Shown here piece by piece: positions 1 to 7,968 of a DNA stretch of 10,000 nt. The stretch comes from Penaeus vannamei (lineage: Eukaryota > Arthropoda > Malacostraca > Decapoda > Penaeidae). The translations under genes were made by a program, and so were the position numbers. The DNA lies in NCBI RefSeq assembly GCF_042767895.1, contig NC_091588.1:4464075-4474074 (forward strand). The letters run 5' to 3'. The notes below the pieces were generated by a model that searched no databases, was not told where the DNA came from, and was given only the letters and a program-made list of their open reading frames with translations. Within the stretch, counting starts at the first letter, position 1. Each line of letters starts with the position of its first letter.

Positions 1-194
1 AGTTTGAAAAGGAAATAAGTAAGTGGTATATATGGTATGGCACGAGTCCCAGAGTTAAGTTGTCAGTTTGGTATATTTTGTTATTAATCATGGTTATAAC
101 GGTACCTCGTTAATAAAAAATAGCATGTTTATACCATACTCATACTTTCTGTTATGTTACCGTCCTTTTACCAGTTAATGATTATTCTCACTAA
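1..194. other. AT-rich unique sequence, no gene seen
   Basis: This is ordinary mixed sequence with A/T bias and no open frame of note. An 8-bp inverted pair (TATGGTAT at 31-38, ATACCATA at 131-138) is present but does not extend, so it is probably chance. I recognise no promoter, RNA gene or transposon end. The trinucleotide repeat takes over after about 190. Confidence 0.6.
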
Positions 195-475
195 TAATGA
201 TAATAACAATGACAATAATGATAATAGTAATAATAATAATGATAACAATAACAATGACTAAAATGACAATAAACAGTAATAACATCAATAAAAATTTCAA
301 TAAACAATATAATACAATAATGATGTTGATTATAATGATAAGGATAATAATAATGCTGATAATAATAATGATGATAATAATAATGATGGTAATGATAGTA
401 TTAGTATTAATTGTAACGATGATAATAATGATACTGATAGTAATGATAACAATGATAATAATAATGTCACCATTT
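195..475. repeat. Imperfect AAT/GAT trinucleotide microsatellite
   Basis: About 280 bp consists of degenerate three-base units ending in AAT, GAT, AAC or AGT, such as AATAATGATAATAAC. The + strand is purine-rich with almost no CpG. The degeneracy suggests an old microsatellite decayed by point mutation. Long frames on both strands (197-601 plus, 175-579 minus) arise because period-3 repeats without an in-frame stop stay open. Their products are runs of I, M, T, V and N and are not credible proteins. Confidence 0.85.
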
Positions 476-684
476 TTAGTTACTATGATTATCAGATCAT
501 CTCCATTATTACTATCACTATCAATATCAGTTGCTGCTAATACTGTTATTATCCTTATCCTTGTTATCATTATTATCATCTTTATTATTCATAATCATTA
601 ATTTCCGTCGTCTTATTATCATTATTATTACTGTTACTATTATTATTATTATCATTATAATTATTATTATTATTATTATTCCCA
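476..684. repeat. Imperfect ATT/ATC trinucleotide microsatellite, complementary to the preceding block
   Basis: From about 476 the repeat continues as ATT, ATC, GTT and ACT units, which are the reverse complement of the motif family to the left. It ends in a purer (ATT)n stretch at about 640-680. The two halves could pair imperfectly as a large AT-rich hairpin with its turn near 470-485. I did not find long perfect arm identity, so a true palindromic duplication is not shown. It may be two independent microsatellites in opposite orientation. Confidence 0.8.
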
Positions 685-789
685 TTACCCATCATGAACT
701 GGACCCCCCCTCATACATACCCCCCCCAAACCGCAAGAGTTTTCCTCTACCCCCCCCCCACCCCCACCACACACACCCCTTCAATCTCC
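685..789. repeat. C-homopolymer and CA-rich low-complexity flank
   Basis: This stretch has several runs of seven to nine C (around 703-709, 721-728 and 751-759), then CCCCCACC and a short ACACACAC run. It joins the trinucleotide block to the C-rich minisatellite and looks like degenerate material of the same C-rich kind. No gene is visible. Homopolymer lengths here are the kind of detail that sequencing gets wrong. Confidence 0.65.
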
Positions 790-1020
790 CCACCCCACCC
801 TTCTCCTCCCCCCACCCCCACCCCACCCCACCCTTCTCCTCCCCCCACCCCCACCCCACCCCACCCTTCTCCTCCCCCCACCCCCACCCCACCCTTCTCC
901 TCCCCCCACCCCCACCCCACCCTTCTCCTCCCCCCACTCCCACCCCACCCTTCTCCTCCCCCCACCCCCACCCCACCCTTCTCCTCCCCCCACCCCCACC
1001 CCACCCTTCTCCCTCCACCC
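790..1020. repeat. C-rich minisatellite, 33-bp then 28-bp units (G-rich on minus strand)
   Basis: The landmark TTCTCCT recurs at 801, 834, 867, 895, 923, 951 and 979, with a partial match (TTCTCCC) at 1007 and a degenerate one at 1022. Spacings are 33, 33, 28, 28, 28, 28, 28 and 15. Each unit is CCCTTCTCCT, then a C6 run, A, C5, A, C4. The first two full units carry one extra ACCCC, which explains 33 versus 28. One unit has ACTCCC instead of ACCCCC (around 937-942). The minus strand has successive runs of four, five and six G per unit. Proline/histidine/serine-rich and glycine/tryptophan-rich open frames across it are repeat artefacts, with no start context or flanking coding sequence. Confidence 0.93.
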
Positions 1021-1135
1021 CTTCTCCTTCGTCCTTGGCTGAGCGCTCGAATGTTCACTGTTCACAAGGGAGAGTTCAACGGAGAACCTCTTTTGAACAG
1101 CATCATATGCCGTTGATAAGGCTTCTTTTACCTTA
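1021..1135. other. Short unique spacer of unknown nature
   Basis: This is a roughly 115-bp island of mixed composition between two pyrimidine-rich minisatellites. It contains the 8-bp palindrome GAGCGCTC (1041-1048) and a direct GTTCACTGTTCAC. A sequence resembling a tRNA A-box (TGGCTGAGCG at 1036-1045) lies about 37 bp before a weak B-box-like GTTCAAC (1074-1080), but no cloverleaf can be formed. I recognise no gene. Confidence 0.5.
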
Positions 1136-1760
1136 CCTTCTCTTTTTCCTTTATTTTTTTTTTCTTTAAGTCTCGTATCGTTTTCCTTTTTTTTCTCTTT
1201 TTTATCTCTTCTTACTTTTCGTCTTTACGTTTTTTATATTTTTTTTACTCTTTATCTCTGATTTTCCTTTGTCTCTTTCTTCTTCCTTTTCGTCTATACC
1301 GCTGGCACTTTTTTTACTCTTTATCTTTCTTTTTTTCTTTCTCTTTCTTCTTCCCTTTCGTCTTACCTGTTGGCACTTTTTTTTGCTCTTTACCTTTCTT
1401 TCCTTTTTCTTTCTCTCTCTCTTCTTCCCTTTCGTCTATATCGTTGACACTTTTGTTTACTCTTTATCTTTCTTTTCTCTTTCTCTCTACTTCCCTTTCG
1501 TCTATACCGTTGGCACTTTTTTCTTACTCTTCATCTTTCTTTTTTCTTTCTCTCTATCTTCTTCCCTTTCGTCTACACCATTGGCACTTTTCATATTCTT
1601 TATTTTTCTTTTTTCTTTCTCTCTCTCTACTTCCCTTTCGTCTATACCGTTGGCATTTTTTTCTTACTCTTTATCTTTCTCTCTCTCTTCTTCCCTTTCG
1701 TCTATACCGTTGGGACTTTTTTGAACTCTTTATTTCTTTTTTTCTTTCTTTCTCTCTCTC
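1136..1760. repeat. T/C-rich minisatellite with 60-74 bp units
   Basis: The landmark CGTCTATACCGTTGGCAC, or a close variant, starts at 1291, 1359, 1433, 1499, 1570, 1639 and 1699. Spacings are 68, 74, 66, 71, 69 and 60. Between landmarks each unit holds a T run, TACTCTTTATCTTTCT, then CTTTCTCTCT and CTTCCCTTTCG. Length differences come from the T and CT runs. Positions 1136-1290 are more degenerate T/C-rich sequence, probably decayed units. The + frame at 1269-1724 gives an F/L/S-rich, membrane-like peptide, but this is what any TTT/CTC-rich repeat encodes, so I do not call a protein. Confidence 0.9.
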
Positions 1761-1880
1761 TCTTCTTTCGTTCATGTTTTGTTCCCATCTTTGTTGACTG
1801 AGTTCGTCTTTCTTTCCTTCTCCCATTTCATTAACCGGTAATCTTACTTTTACTTTTACCTCGTTATTACGTTTTCTTAT
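1761..1880. repeat. 3' flank of the T/C minisatellite, copy 1 of a duplicated segment
   Basis: This segment starts TCTTCTTTCG, runs through TTCATGTTTTGTTCCCATC and ATTAACCGGTAATCTTAC, and ends at CCTCGTTATTACG. The same series of landmarks recurs at 1965-2057. Copy 1 contains about 18 bp (around 1793-1810, GTTGACTGAGTTCGTCTT) that copy 2 lacks. The gap falls between short TCTTT repeats, as in a slippage or microhomology deletion. Confidence 0.8.
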
Positions 1881-1910
1881 TTATCATTTTAAATAAAGAT
1901 ATTTTTTCAA

Positions 1911-2058
1911 TATCTTTCCTGTTGGCACTTTTTTTTTTACTCTTTATCTTTCCTTTTTTCTTTCTCTTCTTTCGTTCATGTTTTGTTCCCATCTTTCTTT
2001 CTTTCTCCTATTTCCGTTAACCGTTAATCTTACTTTTACGTTTACCTCGTTATTATAA
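1911..2058. repeat. Copy 2 of the minisatellite 3' end plus flank
   Basis: CCTGTTGGCAC followed by a T run and TACTCTTTATCTTTCC matches a unit of the upstream minisatellite. It continues directly into the same flank (TTCGTTCATG, GTTCCCATC, CGTTAACCGTTAATC, CCTCGTTATTA). The offset between copies is 204 bp at TCTTCTTTCG and 186 bp at CCTCGTTATTA, consistent with one 18-bp indel. Several substitutions separate the copies, so the duplication is not recent. Confidence 0.8.
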
Positions 2059-2121
2059 TATCTTATATTCGCACGCTACGAATTTATCAACAATTGCTAC
2101 GATAGTTTACCAAAGTTTTTA
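2059..2121. other. AT-rich unique spacer
   Basis: This is short unique sequence, including CGCACGCTACGAATTTATCAAC in two overlapping short words, with no recognisable feature. It separates the duplicated segment from the TTG microsatellite. Confidence 0.45.
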
Positions 2122-2129
2122 TTGTTGTT

Positions 2130-2170
<41 letters not shown>
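2122..2170. repeat. (TTG)16 microsatellite
   Basis: Sixteen TTG units run in phase from 2122, with one TTA at 2128-2130. The long pure stretch after the interruption suggests recent slippage expansion. Confidence 0.95.
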
Positions 2171-2177
2171 CGAGATG

Positions 2178-2180
<3 letters not shown>

Positions 2181-2208
<28 letters not shown>
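2181..2208. repeat. T28 homopolymer
   Basis: There are 28 uninterrupted T. Read on the minus strand this is an A28 tract and could be the tail of a retroposon whose body would lie to the right (2209 onward). I see no tRNA-like head or clear target-site duplication. Simple slippage is equally likely, and the exact length is uncertain from sequencing. Confidence 0.9.
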
Positions 2209-2212
<4 letters not shown>

Positions 2213-2341
2213 GTCAGACATGATTGAAAGATAATACCAAAGGATTATCTGATGCCTTTAATTACTGCTATTTTTTATTGCTTATCTGAAATCCGTTGCA
2301 TAAAAAGATAAACTGAAAGAAAAAATCGTTAGCTTTACTGT
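2209..2341. other. AT-rich unique sequence, nothing recognised
   Basis: This is mixed AT-rich sequence without repeats or an open frame of interest. If the adjacent T28 is a minus-strand poly(A) tail, this stretch would be the 3' part of the inserted element. Nothing in it matches a family I know. Confidence 0.4.
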
Positions 2342-2369
2342 CAAACAAATACAAACAAACAAACAAACA
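2342..2369. repeat. Short (CAAA)n microsatellite
   Basis: There are seven CAAA-type units with one interruption (AAATAC), ending at CAG. Confidence 0.9.
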
Positions 2370-2408
2370 GATTTTTAAAATATAATTTAGCGTTCTTTCA
2401 CTTTTTAC

Positions 2409-2430
2409 TTATCTATCTATTTATCTATTT
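2409..2430. repeat. Short (TATC)n microsatellite
   Basis: TTATCTATCTATTTATCTAT is about five TATC units with one TATT variant. It is of minor size. Confidence 0.8.
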
Positions 2431-2563
2431 TGCCTCTATACGTAAGGAAAGCCATTTAACATATAAATATTTTTAATGTATTTCCCGTTTAGGTTCTAAA
2501 ACATTCATTCAGAATCCAATCTTCCCTTCTCTATCTCCTCCTTTTCTCTTCACATTCTCATCA

Positions 2564-2566
<3 letters not shown>
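2431..2566. other. Unique AT-rich to pyrimidine-rich spacer, no gene
   Basis: AT-rich unique sequence grades after about 2517 into CT-rich sequence (CTTCCCTTCTCTATC, CCTTTTCTCTTC) that leads into the pure CT run. No coding or RNA feature is seen. Confidence 0.5.

Positions 2567-2595
<29 letters not shown>
2567..2595. repeat. (CT)14 dinucleotide microsatellite
   Basis: An uninterrupted CT run of 29 bases. It is the reverse complement of the GA tracts found in every unit of the large array that starts 400 bp downstream. It is homopurine on the minus strand and therefore capable of triplex structure. Confidence 0.95.
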
Positions 2596-2599
<4 letters not shown>

Positions 2600-2648
2600 C
2601 TTTACTACCAAAATCCCCTTTCCATATTCATAATTAAACGATCGTAAA

Positions 2649-2797
<149 letters not shown>

Positions 2798-2964
2798 GAA
2801 AAATAAAGTTAAAAACGTTTTGCATGGATACAGCCGTATGGAATACTTCAGGGGCGAAAGGGCTGGGAAATATCATGTTTCAAACGTGTTCTGTGTTGTT
2901 TTATTATCGGATGTGCGAACTGAAGATGGCAGCCGTGTCAAGTTTTTTCCTTTGTTTATTACAT
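2798..2964 (+). other. Higher-complexity island with short open frames, no recognised product
   Basis: About 165 bp of balanced composition sits between the AAT microsatellite and the large array. Two short + frames cross it. One (2824-3006, 60 aa) begins MDTAVWNTSG and ends in array-derived WRERNKKRERQ. The other starts at 2838 and stops at 2985-2987 (49 aa, MEYFRGERAG). In the first frame an internal ATG at 2926 has a strong initiation context (A at -3, G at +4, AAGATGG) and opens MAAVSSFFLCLL, a hydrophobic stretch. The words AAGATGGCAGCC also resemble a YY1 site with one mismatch. Neither peptide matches a family I know, and length alone makes both compatible with chance. The island could be an exon fragment or a transposon remnant. 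Confidence 0.3.
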
Positions 2965-3072
2965 CAGCGATGGAGAGAGAGAAATAAAAAGAGGGAGAGG
3001 CAGTGAGAGGGAGAAAACGAGGGAGAGGCAGTGAGAGAGAGCGGCATGGAGAGGGAGAAAACGAGAGAGAGG
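2965..3072. repeat. Divergent left edge of the 27/28-bp tandem array
   Basis: The first recognisable unit (2965-3000) is 36 bp. It reads CAGCGA, an extra TGGA, GAGAGAGAAA, an extra TAAA, AA, then GAGGGAGAGG. Removing the two 4-bp extras leaves 28 positions that fit the array unit with one substitution (A for C in the ACGAG part). Next come a 28-bp unit (3001-3028) and a 44-bp irregular one (3029-3072) containing GCGGCATGGAGAGGG, which keeps the ATGGAGAG word of the first unit. Such divergence at an array margin is expected where unequal exchange rarely reaches. Confidence 0.8.
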
Positions 3073-6000
3073 CAGCGAGAGGGAGAAAACGAGGGAGAGG
3101 GAGTGAGAGAGAGAAAACGAGAGAGAGGCAGCGAGAGGGAGAAAACGAGGGAGAGGCAGTGAGAGAGAGAAAACGAGGGAGAGGCAGCGAGAGAGAGAAA
3201 ACGAGGGAGAGGCAGCGAGAGGGAGAAAACGAGGGAGAGGCAGCGAGACAGAGAAAACGAGGGAGAGGCAGCGAGAGAGAGAAAACGAGGGAGAGGCAGT
3301 GAGAGAGAGAAAACGAGGGAGAGGCAGCGAGAGGGAGAAAACGAGGGAGAGGCAGCGAGAGAGAGAAAACGAGGGAGAGGCAGCGAGAGGGAGAAAACGA
3401 GGGAGAGGCAGCGAGAGAGAGAAAACGAGGGAGAGCAGCGAGAGAGAGAAAACGAGGGAGAGGCAGTGAGAGAGAGAAAACGAGGGAGAGGCAGTGAGAG
3501 AGAGAAAACGAGGGAGAGCAGCGAGAGAGAGAAAACGAGGGAGAGGCAGTGAGAGAGAGAAAACGAGGGAGAGGCAGTGAGAGAGAGAAAACGAGGGAGA
3601 GGCAGTGAGAGAGAGAAAACGAGGGAGAGCAGCGAGAGAGAGAAAACGAGGGAGAGGCAGTGAGAGAGAGAAAACGAGGGAGAGCAGCGAGAGGGAGAAA
3701 ACGAGGGAGAGGCAGCGAGAGAGAGAAAACGAGGGAGAGGCAGTGAGAGAGAGAAAACGAGGGAGAGCAGCGAGAGGGAGAAAACGAGGGAGAGGCAGTG
3801 AGAGAGAGAAAACGAGGGAGAGCAGCGAGAGAGAGAAAACGAGGGAGAGGCAGCGAGAGAGAGAAAACGAGGGAGAGGCAGTGAGAGAGAGAAAACGAGG
3901 GAGAGCAGCGAGAGAGAGAAAACGAGGGAGAGGCAGTGAGAGAGAGAAAACGAGGGAGAGGCAGCGAGAGAGAGAAAACGAGGGAGAGGCAGTGAGAGAG
4001 AGAAAACGAGGGAGAGGCAGTGAGAGAGAGAAAACGAGGGAGAGCAGTGAGAGAGAGAAAACGAGGGAGAGGCAGTGAGAGAGAGAAAACGAGGGAGAGC
4101 AGCGAGAGAGAGAAAACGAGGGAGAGGCAGTGAGAGAGAGAAAACGAGGGAGAGCAGTGAGAGAGAGAAAACGAGGGAGAGCAGTGAGAGAGAGAAAACG
4201 AGGGAGAGCAGCGAGAGAGAGAAAACGAGGGAGAGGCAGTGAGAGAGAGAAAACGAGGGAGAGCAGTGAGAGAGAGAAAACGAGGGAGAGGCAGTGAGAG
4301 AGAGAAAACGAGGGAGAGGCAGTGAGAGAGAGAAAACGAGGGAGAGCAGTGAGAGAGAGAAAACGAGGGAGAGCAGTGAGAGAGAGAAAACGAGGGAGAG
4401 GCAGTGAGAGAGAGAAAACGAGGGAGAGCAGTGAGAGAGAGAAAACGAGGGAGAGGCAGTGAGAGAGAGAAAACGAGGGAGAGGCAGTGAGAGAGAGAAA
4501 ACGAGGGAGAGCAGTGAGAGAGAGAAAACGAGGGAGAGGCAGTGAGAGAGAGAAAACGAGGGAGAGCAGTGAGAGAGAGAAAACGAGGGAGAGGCAGTGA
4601 GAGAGAGAAAACGAGGGAGAGCAGTGAGAGAGAGAAAACGAGGGAGAGGCAGTGAGAGAGAGAAAACGAGGGAGAGGCAGTGAGAGAGAGAAAACGAGGG
4701 AGAGCAGTGAGAGAGAGAAAACGAGGGAGAGCAGTGAGAGAGAGAAAACGAGGGAGAGCAGTGAGAGAGAGAAAACGAGGGAGAGGCAGTGAGAGAGAGA
4801 AAACGAGGGAGAGCAGTGAGAGAGAGAAAACGAGGGAGAGCAGTGAGAGAGAGAAAACGAGGGAGAGCAGTGAGAGAGAGAAAACGAGGGAGAGCAGTGA
4901 GAGAGAGAAAACGAGGGAGAGCAGTGAGAGAGAGAAAACGAGGGAGAGGCAGTGAGAGAGAGAAAACGAGGGAGAGCAGTGAGAGAGAGAAAACGAGGGA
5001 GAGCAGTGAGAGAGAGAAAACGAGGGAGAGCAGTGAGAGAGAGAAAACGAGGGAGAGGCAGTGAGAGAGAGAAAACGAGGGAGAGGCAGTGAGAGAGAGA
5101 AAACGAGGGAGAGCAGTGAGAGAGAGAAAACGAGGGAGAGGCAGTGAGAGAGAGAAAACGAGGGAGAGCAGTGAGAGAGAGAAAACGAGGGAGAGGCAGT
5201 GAGAGAGAGAAAACGAGGGAGAGCAGTGAGAGAGAGAAAACGAGGGAGAGGCAGTGAGAGAGAGAAAACGAGGGAGAGCAGTGAGAGAGAGAAAACGAGG
5301 GAGAGGCAGTGAGAGAGAGAAAACGAGGGAGAGGCAGTGAGAGAGAGAAAACGAGGGAGAGCAGTGAGAGAGAGAAAACGAGGGAGAGCAGTGAGAGAGA
5401 GAAAACGAGGGAGAGCAGTGAGAGAGAGAAAACGAGGGAGAGGCAGTGAGAGAGAGAAAACGAGGGAGAGCAGTGAGAGAGAGAAAACGAGGGAGAGCAG
5501 TGAGAGAGAGAAAACGAGGGAGAGCAGTGAGAGAGAGAAAACGAGGGAGAGGCAGTGAGAGAGAGAAAACGAGGGAGAGGCAGTGAGAGAGAGAAAACGA
5601 GGGAGAGCAGTGAGAGAGAGAAAACGAGGGAGAGCAGTGAGAGAGAGAAAACGAGGGAGAGCAGTGAGAGAGAGAAAACGAGGGAGAGGCAGTGAGAGAG
5701 AGAAAACGAGGGAGAGCAGTGAGAGAGAGAAAACGAGGGAGAGGCAGTGAGAGAGAGAAAACGAGGGAGAGCAGTGAGAGAGAGAAAACGAGGGAGAGCA
5801 GTGAGAGAGAGAAAACGAGGGAGAGGCAGTGAGAGAGAGAAAACGAGGGAGAGCAGTGAGAGAGAGAAAACGAGGGAGAGCAGTGAGAGAGAGAAAACGA
5901 GGGAGAGCAGTGAGAGAGAGAAAACGAGGGAGAGCAGTGAGAGAGAGAAAACGAGGGAGAGCAGTGAGAGAGAGAAAACGAGGGAGAGCAGCGAGAGGGA

Positions 6001-6288
6001 GAAAACGAGGGAGAGGCAGTGAGAGAGAGAAAACGAGGGAGAGGCAGTGAGAGAGAGAAAACGAGGGAGAGCAGTGAGAGAGAGAAAACGAGGGAGAGCA
6101 GCGAGAGGGAGAAAACGAGGGAGAGCAGTGAGAGAGAGAAAACGAGGGAGAGCAGTGAGAGAGAGAAAACGAGGGAGAGCAGTGAGAGAGAGAAAACGAG
6201 GGAGAGGCAGTGAGAGGGAGAAAACGAGGGAGAGCAGTGAGAGGGAGAAAACGAGGGAGAGCAGTGAGAGAGAGAAAACGAGGGAGAG

Positions 6289-6391
6289 CAGTGAGAGAGA
6301 GAAAACGAGAGAGCAGTGAGAGAGAGAAAACGAGGGAGAGCAGTGAGAGAGAGAAAACGAAGAGCAGTGAGAGAGAGAAAACGAGGGAGAG
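6289..6391. repeat. Local cluster of shortened units in the array
   Basis: CAG-to-CAG spacings here are 25 (6289 to 6314), 27 (6314 to 6341), 24 (6341 to 6365) and 27 (6365 to 6392). The first short unit reads ACGAGAGAGCAG, lacking 2 bp. The other reads ACGAAGAGCAG, lacking 3 bp of the GGG part. Two non-standard lengths within 80 bp in an otherwise uniform array suggest a local repair or replication event, or an assembly blemish. Confidence 0.8.
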
Positions 6392-7709
6392 CAGTGAGAG
6401 AGAGAAAACGAGGGAGAGCAGTGAGAGAGAGAAAACGAGGGAGAGCAGTGAGAGAGAGAAAACGAGGGAGAGGCAGTGAGAGAGAGAAAACGAGGGAGAG
6501 CAGTGAGAGAGAGAAAACGAGGGAGAGCAGTGAGAGAGAGAAAACGAGGGAGAGGCAGTGAGAGAGAGAAAACGAGGGAGAGGCAGTGAGAGAGAGAAAA
6601 CGAGGGAGAGCAGTGAGAGAGAGAAAACGAGGGAGAGCAGTGAGAGAGAGAAAACGAGGGAGAGCAGTGAGAGAGAGAAAACGAGGGAGAGCAGTGAGAG
6701 AGAGAAAACGAGGGAGAGGCAGTGAGAGAGAGAAAACGAGGGAGAGCAGTGAGAGAGAGAAAACGAGGGAGAGGCAGTGAGAGAGAGAAAACGAGGGAGA
6801 GCAGTGAGAGAGAGAAAACGAGGGAGAGGCAGTGAGAGAGAGAAAACGAGGGAGAGCAGTGAGAGAGAGAAAACGAGGGAGAGGCAGTGAGAGAGAGAAA
6901 ACGAGGGAGAGCAGTGAGAGAGAGAAAACGAGGGAGAGCAGTGAGAGAGAGAAAACGAGGGAGAGCAGTGAGAGAGAGAAAACGAGGGAGAGCAGTGAGA
7001 GAGAGAAAACGAGGGAGAGCAGTGAGAGAGAGAAAACGAGGGAGAGGCAGTGAGAGAGAGAAAACGAGGGAGAGCAGTGAGAGAGAGAAAACGAGGGAGA
7101 GCAGTGAGAGAGAGAAAACGAGGGAGAGCAGTGAGAGAGAGAAAACGAGGGAGAGCAGTGAGAGAGAGAAAACGAGGGAGAGCAGTGAGAGAGAGAAAAC
7201 GAGGGAGAGCAGTGAGAGAGAGAAAACGAGGGAGAGCAGTGAGAGAGAGAAAACGAGGGAGAGGCAGTGAGAGAGAGAAAACGAGGGAGAGCAGTGAGAG
7301 AGAGAAAACGAGGGAGAGGCAGTGAGAGAGAGAAAACGAGGGAGAGCAGTGAGAGAGAGAAAACGAGGGAGAGGCAGTGAGAGAGAGAAAACGAGGGAGA
7401 GCAGTGAGAGAGAGAAAACGAGGGAGAGCAGTGAGAGAGAGAAAACGAGGGAGAGCAGTGAGAGAGAGAAAACGAGGGAGAGCAGTGAGAGAGAGAAAAC
7501 GAGGGAGAGCAGTGAGAGAGAGAAAACGAGGGAGAGCAGTGAGAGAGAGAAAACGAGGGAGAGGCAGCGAGAGGGAGAAAACGAGGGAGAGGCAGTGAGA
7601 GAGAGAAAACGAGGGAGAGCAGTGAGAGAGAGAAAACGAGGGAGAGCAGTGAGAGAGAGAAAACGAGGGAGAGCAGTGAGAGAGAGAAAACGAGGGAGAG
7701 GCAGTGAGA

Positions 7710-7768
7710 GAGAGAAAACGAGGGAGGGCAGTGAGAGAGAGAAAAGGAGGGAGGGGCAGTGAGAGAGA
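7710..7768. repeat. Substitution-bearing units in the array
   Basis: Two adjacent units carry unusual changes: AGGGAGGGCAG (A to G) near 7721-7731, then GAAAAGGAGGGAGGGGCAG near 7741-7759. The second has lost the otherwise invariant ACGAG CpG (C to G) and has another A to G. These are the only units I noticed without that CpG. Confidence 0.8.
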
Positions 7769-7946
7769 GAAAACGAGGGAGAGCAGTGAGAGAGAGAAAA
7801 CGAGGGAGAGCAGTGAGAGAGAGAAAACGAGGGAGAGGCAGTGAGAGAGAGAAAACGAGGGAGAGCAGTGAGAGAGAGAAAACGAGGGAGAGCAGTGAGA
7901 GAGAGAAAACGAGGGAGAGCAGTGAGAGAGAGAAAACGAGGGAGAG

Positions 7947-7968
7947 CAGTGAGAGAGGGAAAACGAAA
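7947..7968. repeat. Truncated 22-bp unit
   Basis: CAGTGAGAGA, GGGAAAACGA and AA are followed directly by the next CAG at 7969. Relative to a 27-mer it lacks 5 bp of the GGGAGAG part and carries a GGGA change. It is the shortest unit I found in the array. Confidence 0.85.

Noticed and set aside
31..138. Inverted pair TATGGTAT/ATACCATA as a transposon end
   Set aside because: Only 8 bp, does not extend, AT-rich, and no duplication beside it.
175..601. 134-aa frames on both strands
   Set aside because: Period-3 AAT/GAT repeat with no in-frame stop. The residues are only Ile, Met, Thr, Val, Asn and similar.
1029..1095. tRNA or tRNA-derived SINE head
   Set aside because: An A-box-like TGGCTGAGCG (1036-1045) and a weak B-box-like GTTCAAC (1074-1080) are about 37 bp apart, but the acceptor and T stems do not pair and no SINE body or tail follows.
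531..1169. Proline/histidine-rich + frames and Gly/Trp-rich minus frames over 692-1116
   Set aside because: They are produced by the C-rich minisatellite. 28-bp units are not a multiple of three, so no repeat-protein periodicity is kept, and several frames on both strands are open at once.
1269..1797. Phe/Leu/Ser-rich, membrane-protein-like frames
   Set aside because: They come from T/C-rich repeats with variable unit lengths (60-74 bp). Two overlapping frames look alike, and there is no conserved domain.
2181..2208. Poly(A) tail of a minus-strand retroposon
   Set aside because: Only the T run supports it. No target-site duplication or recognisable body was seen, and neighbouring slippage repeats make a simple homopolymer more likely.
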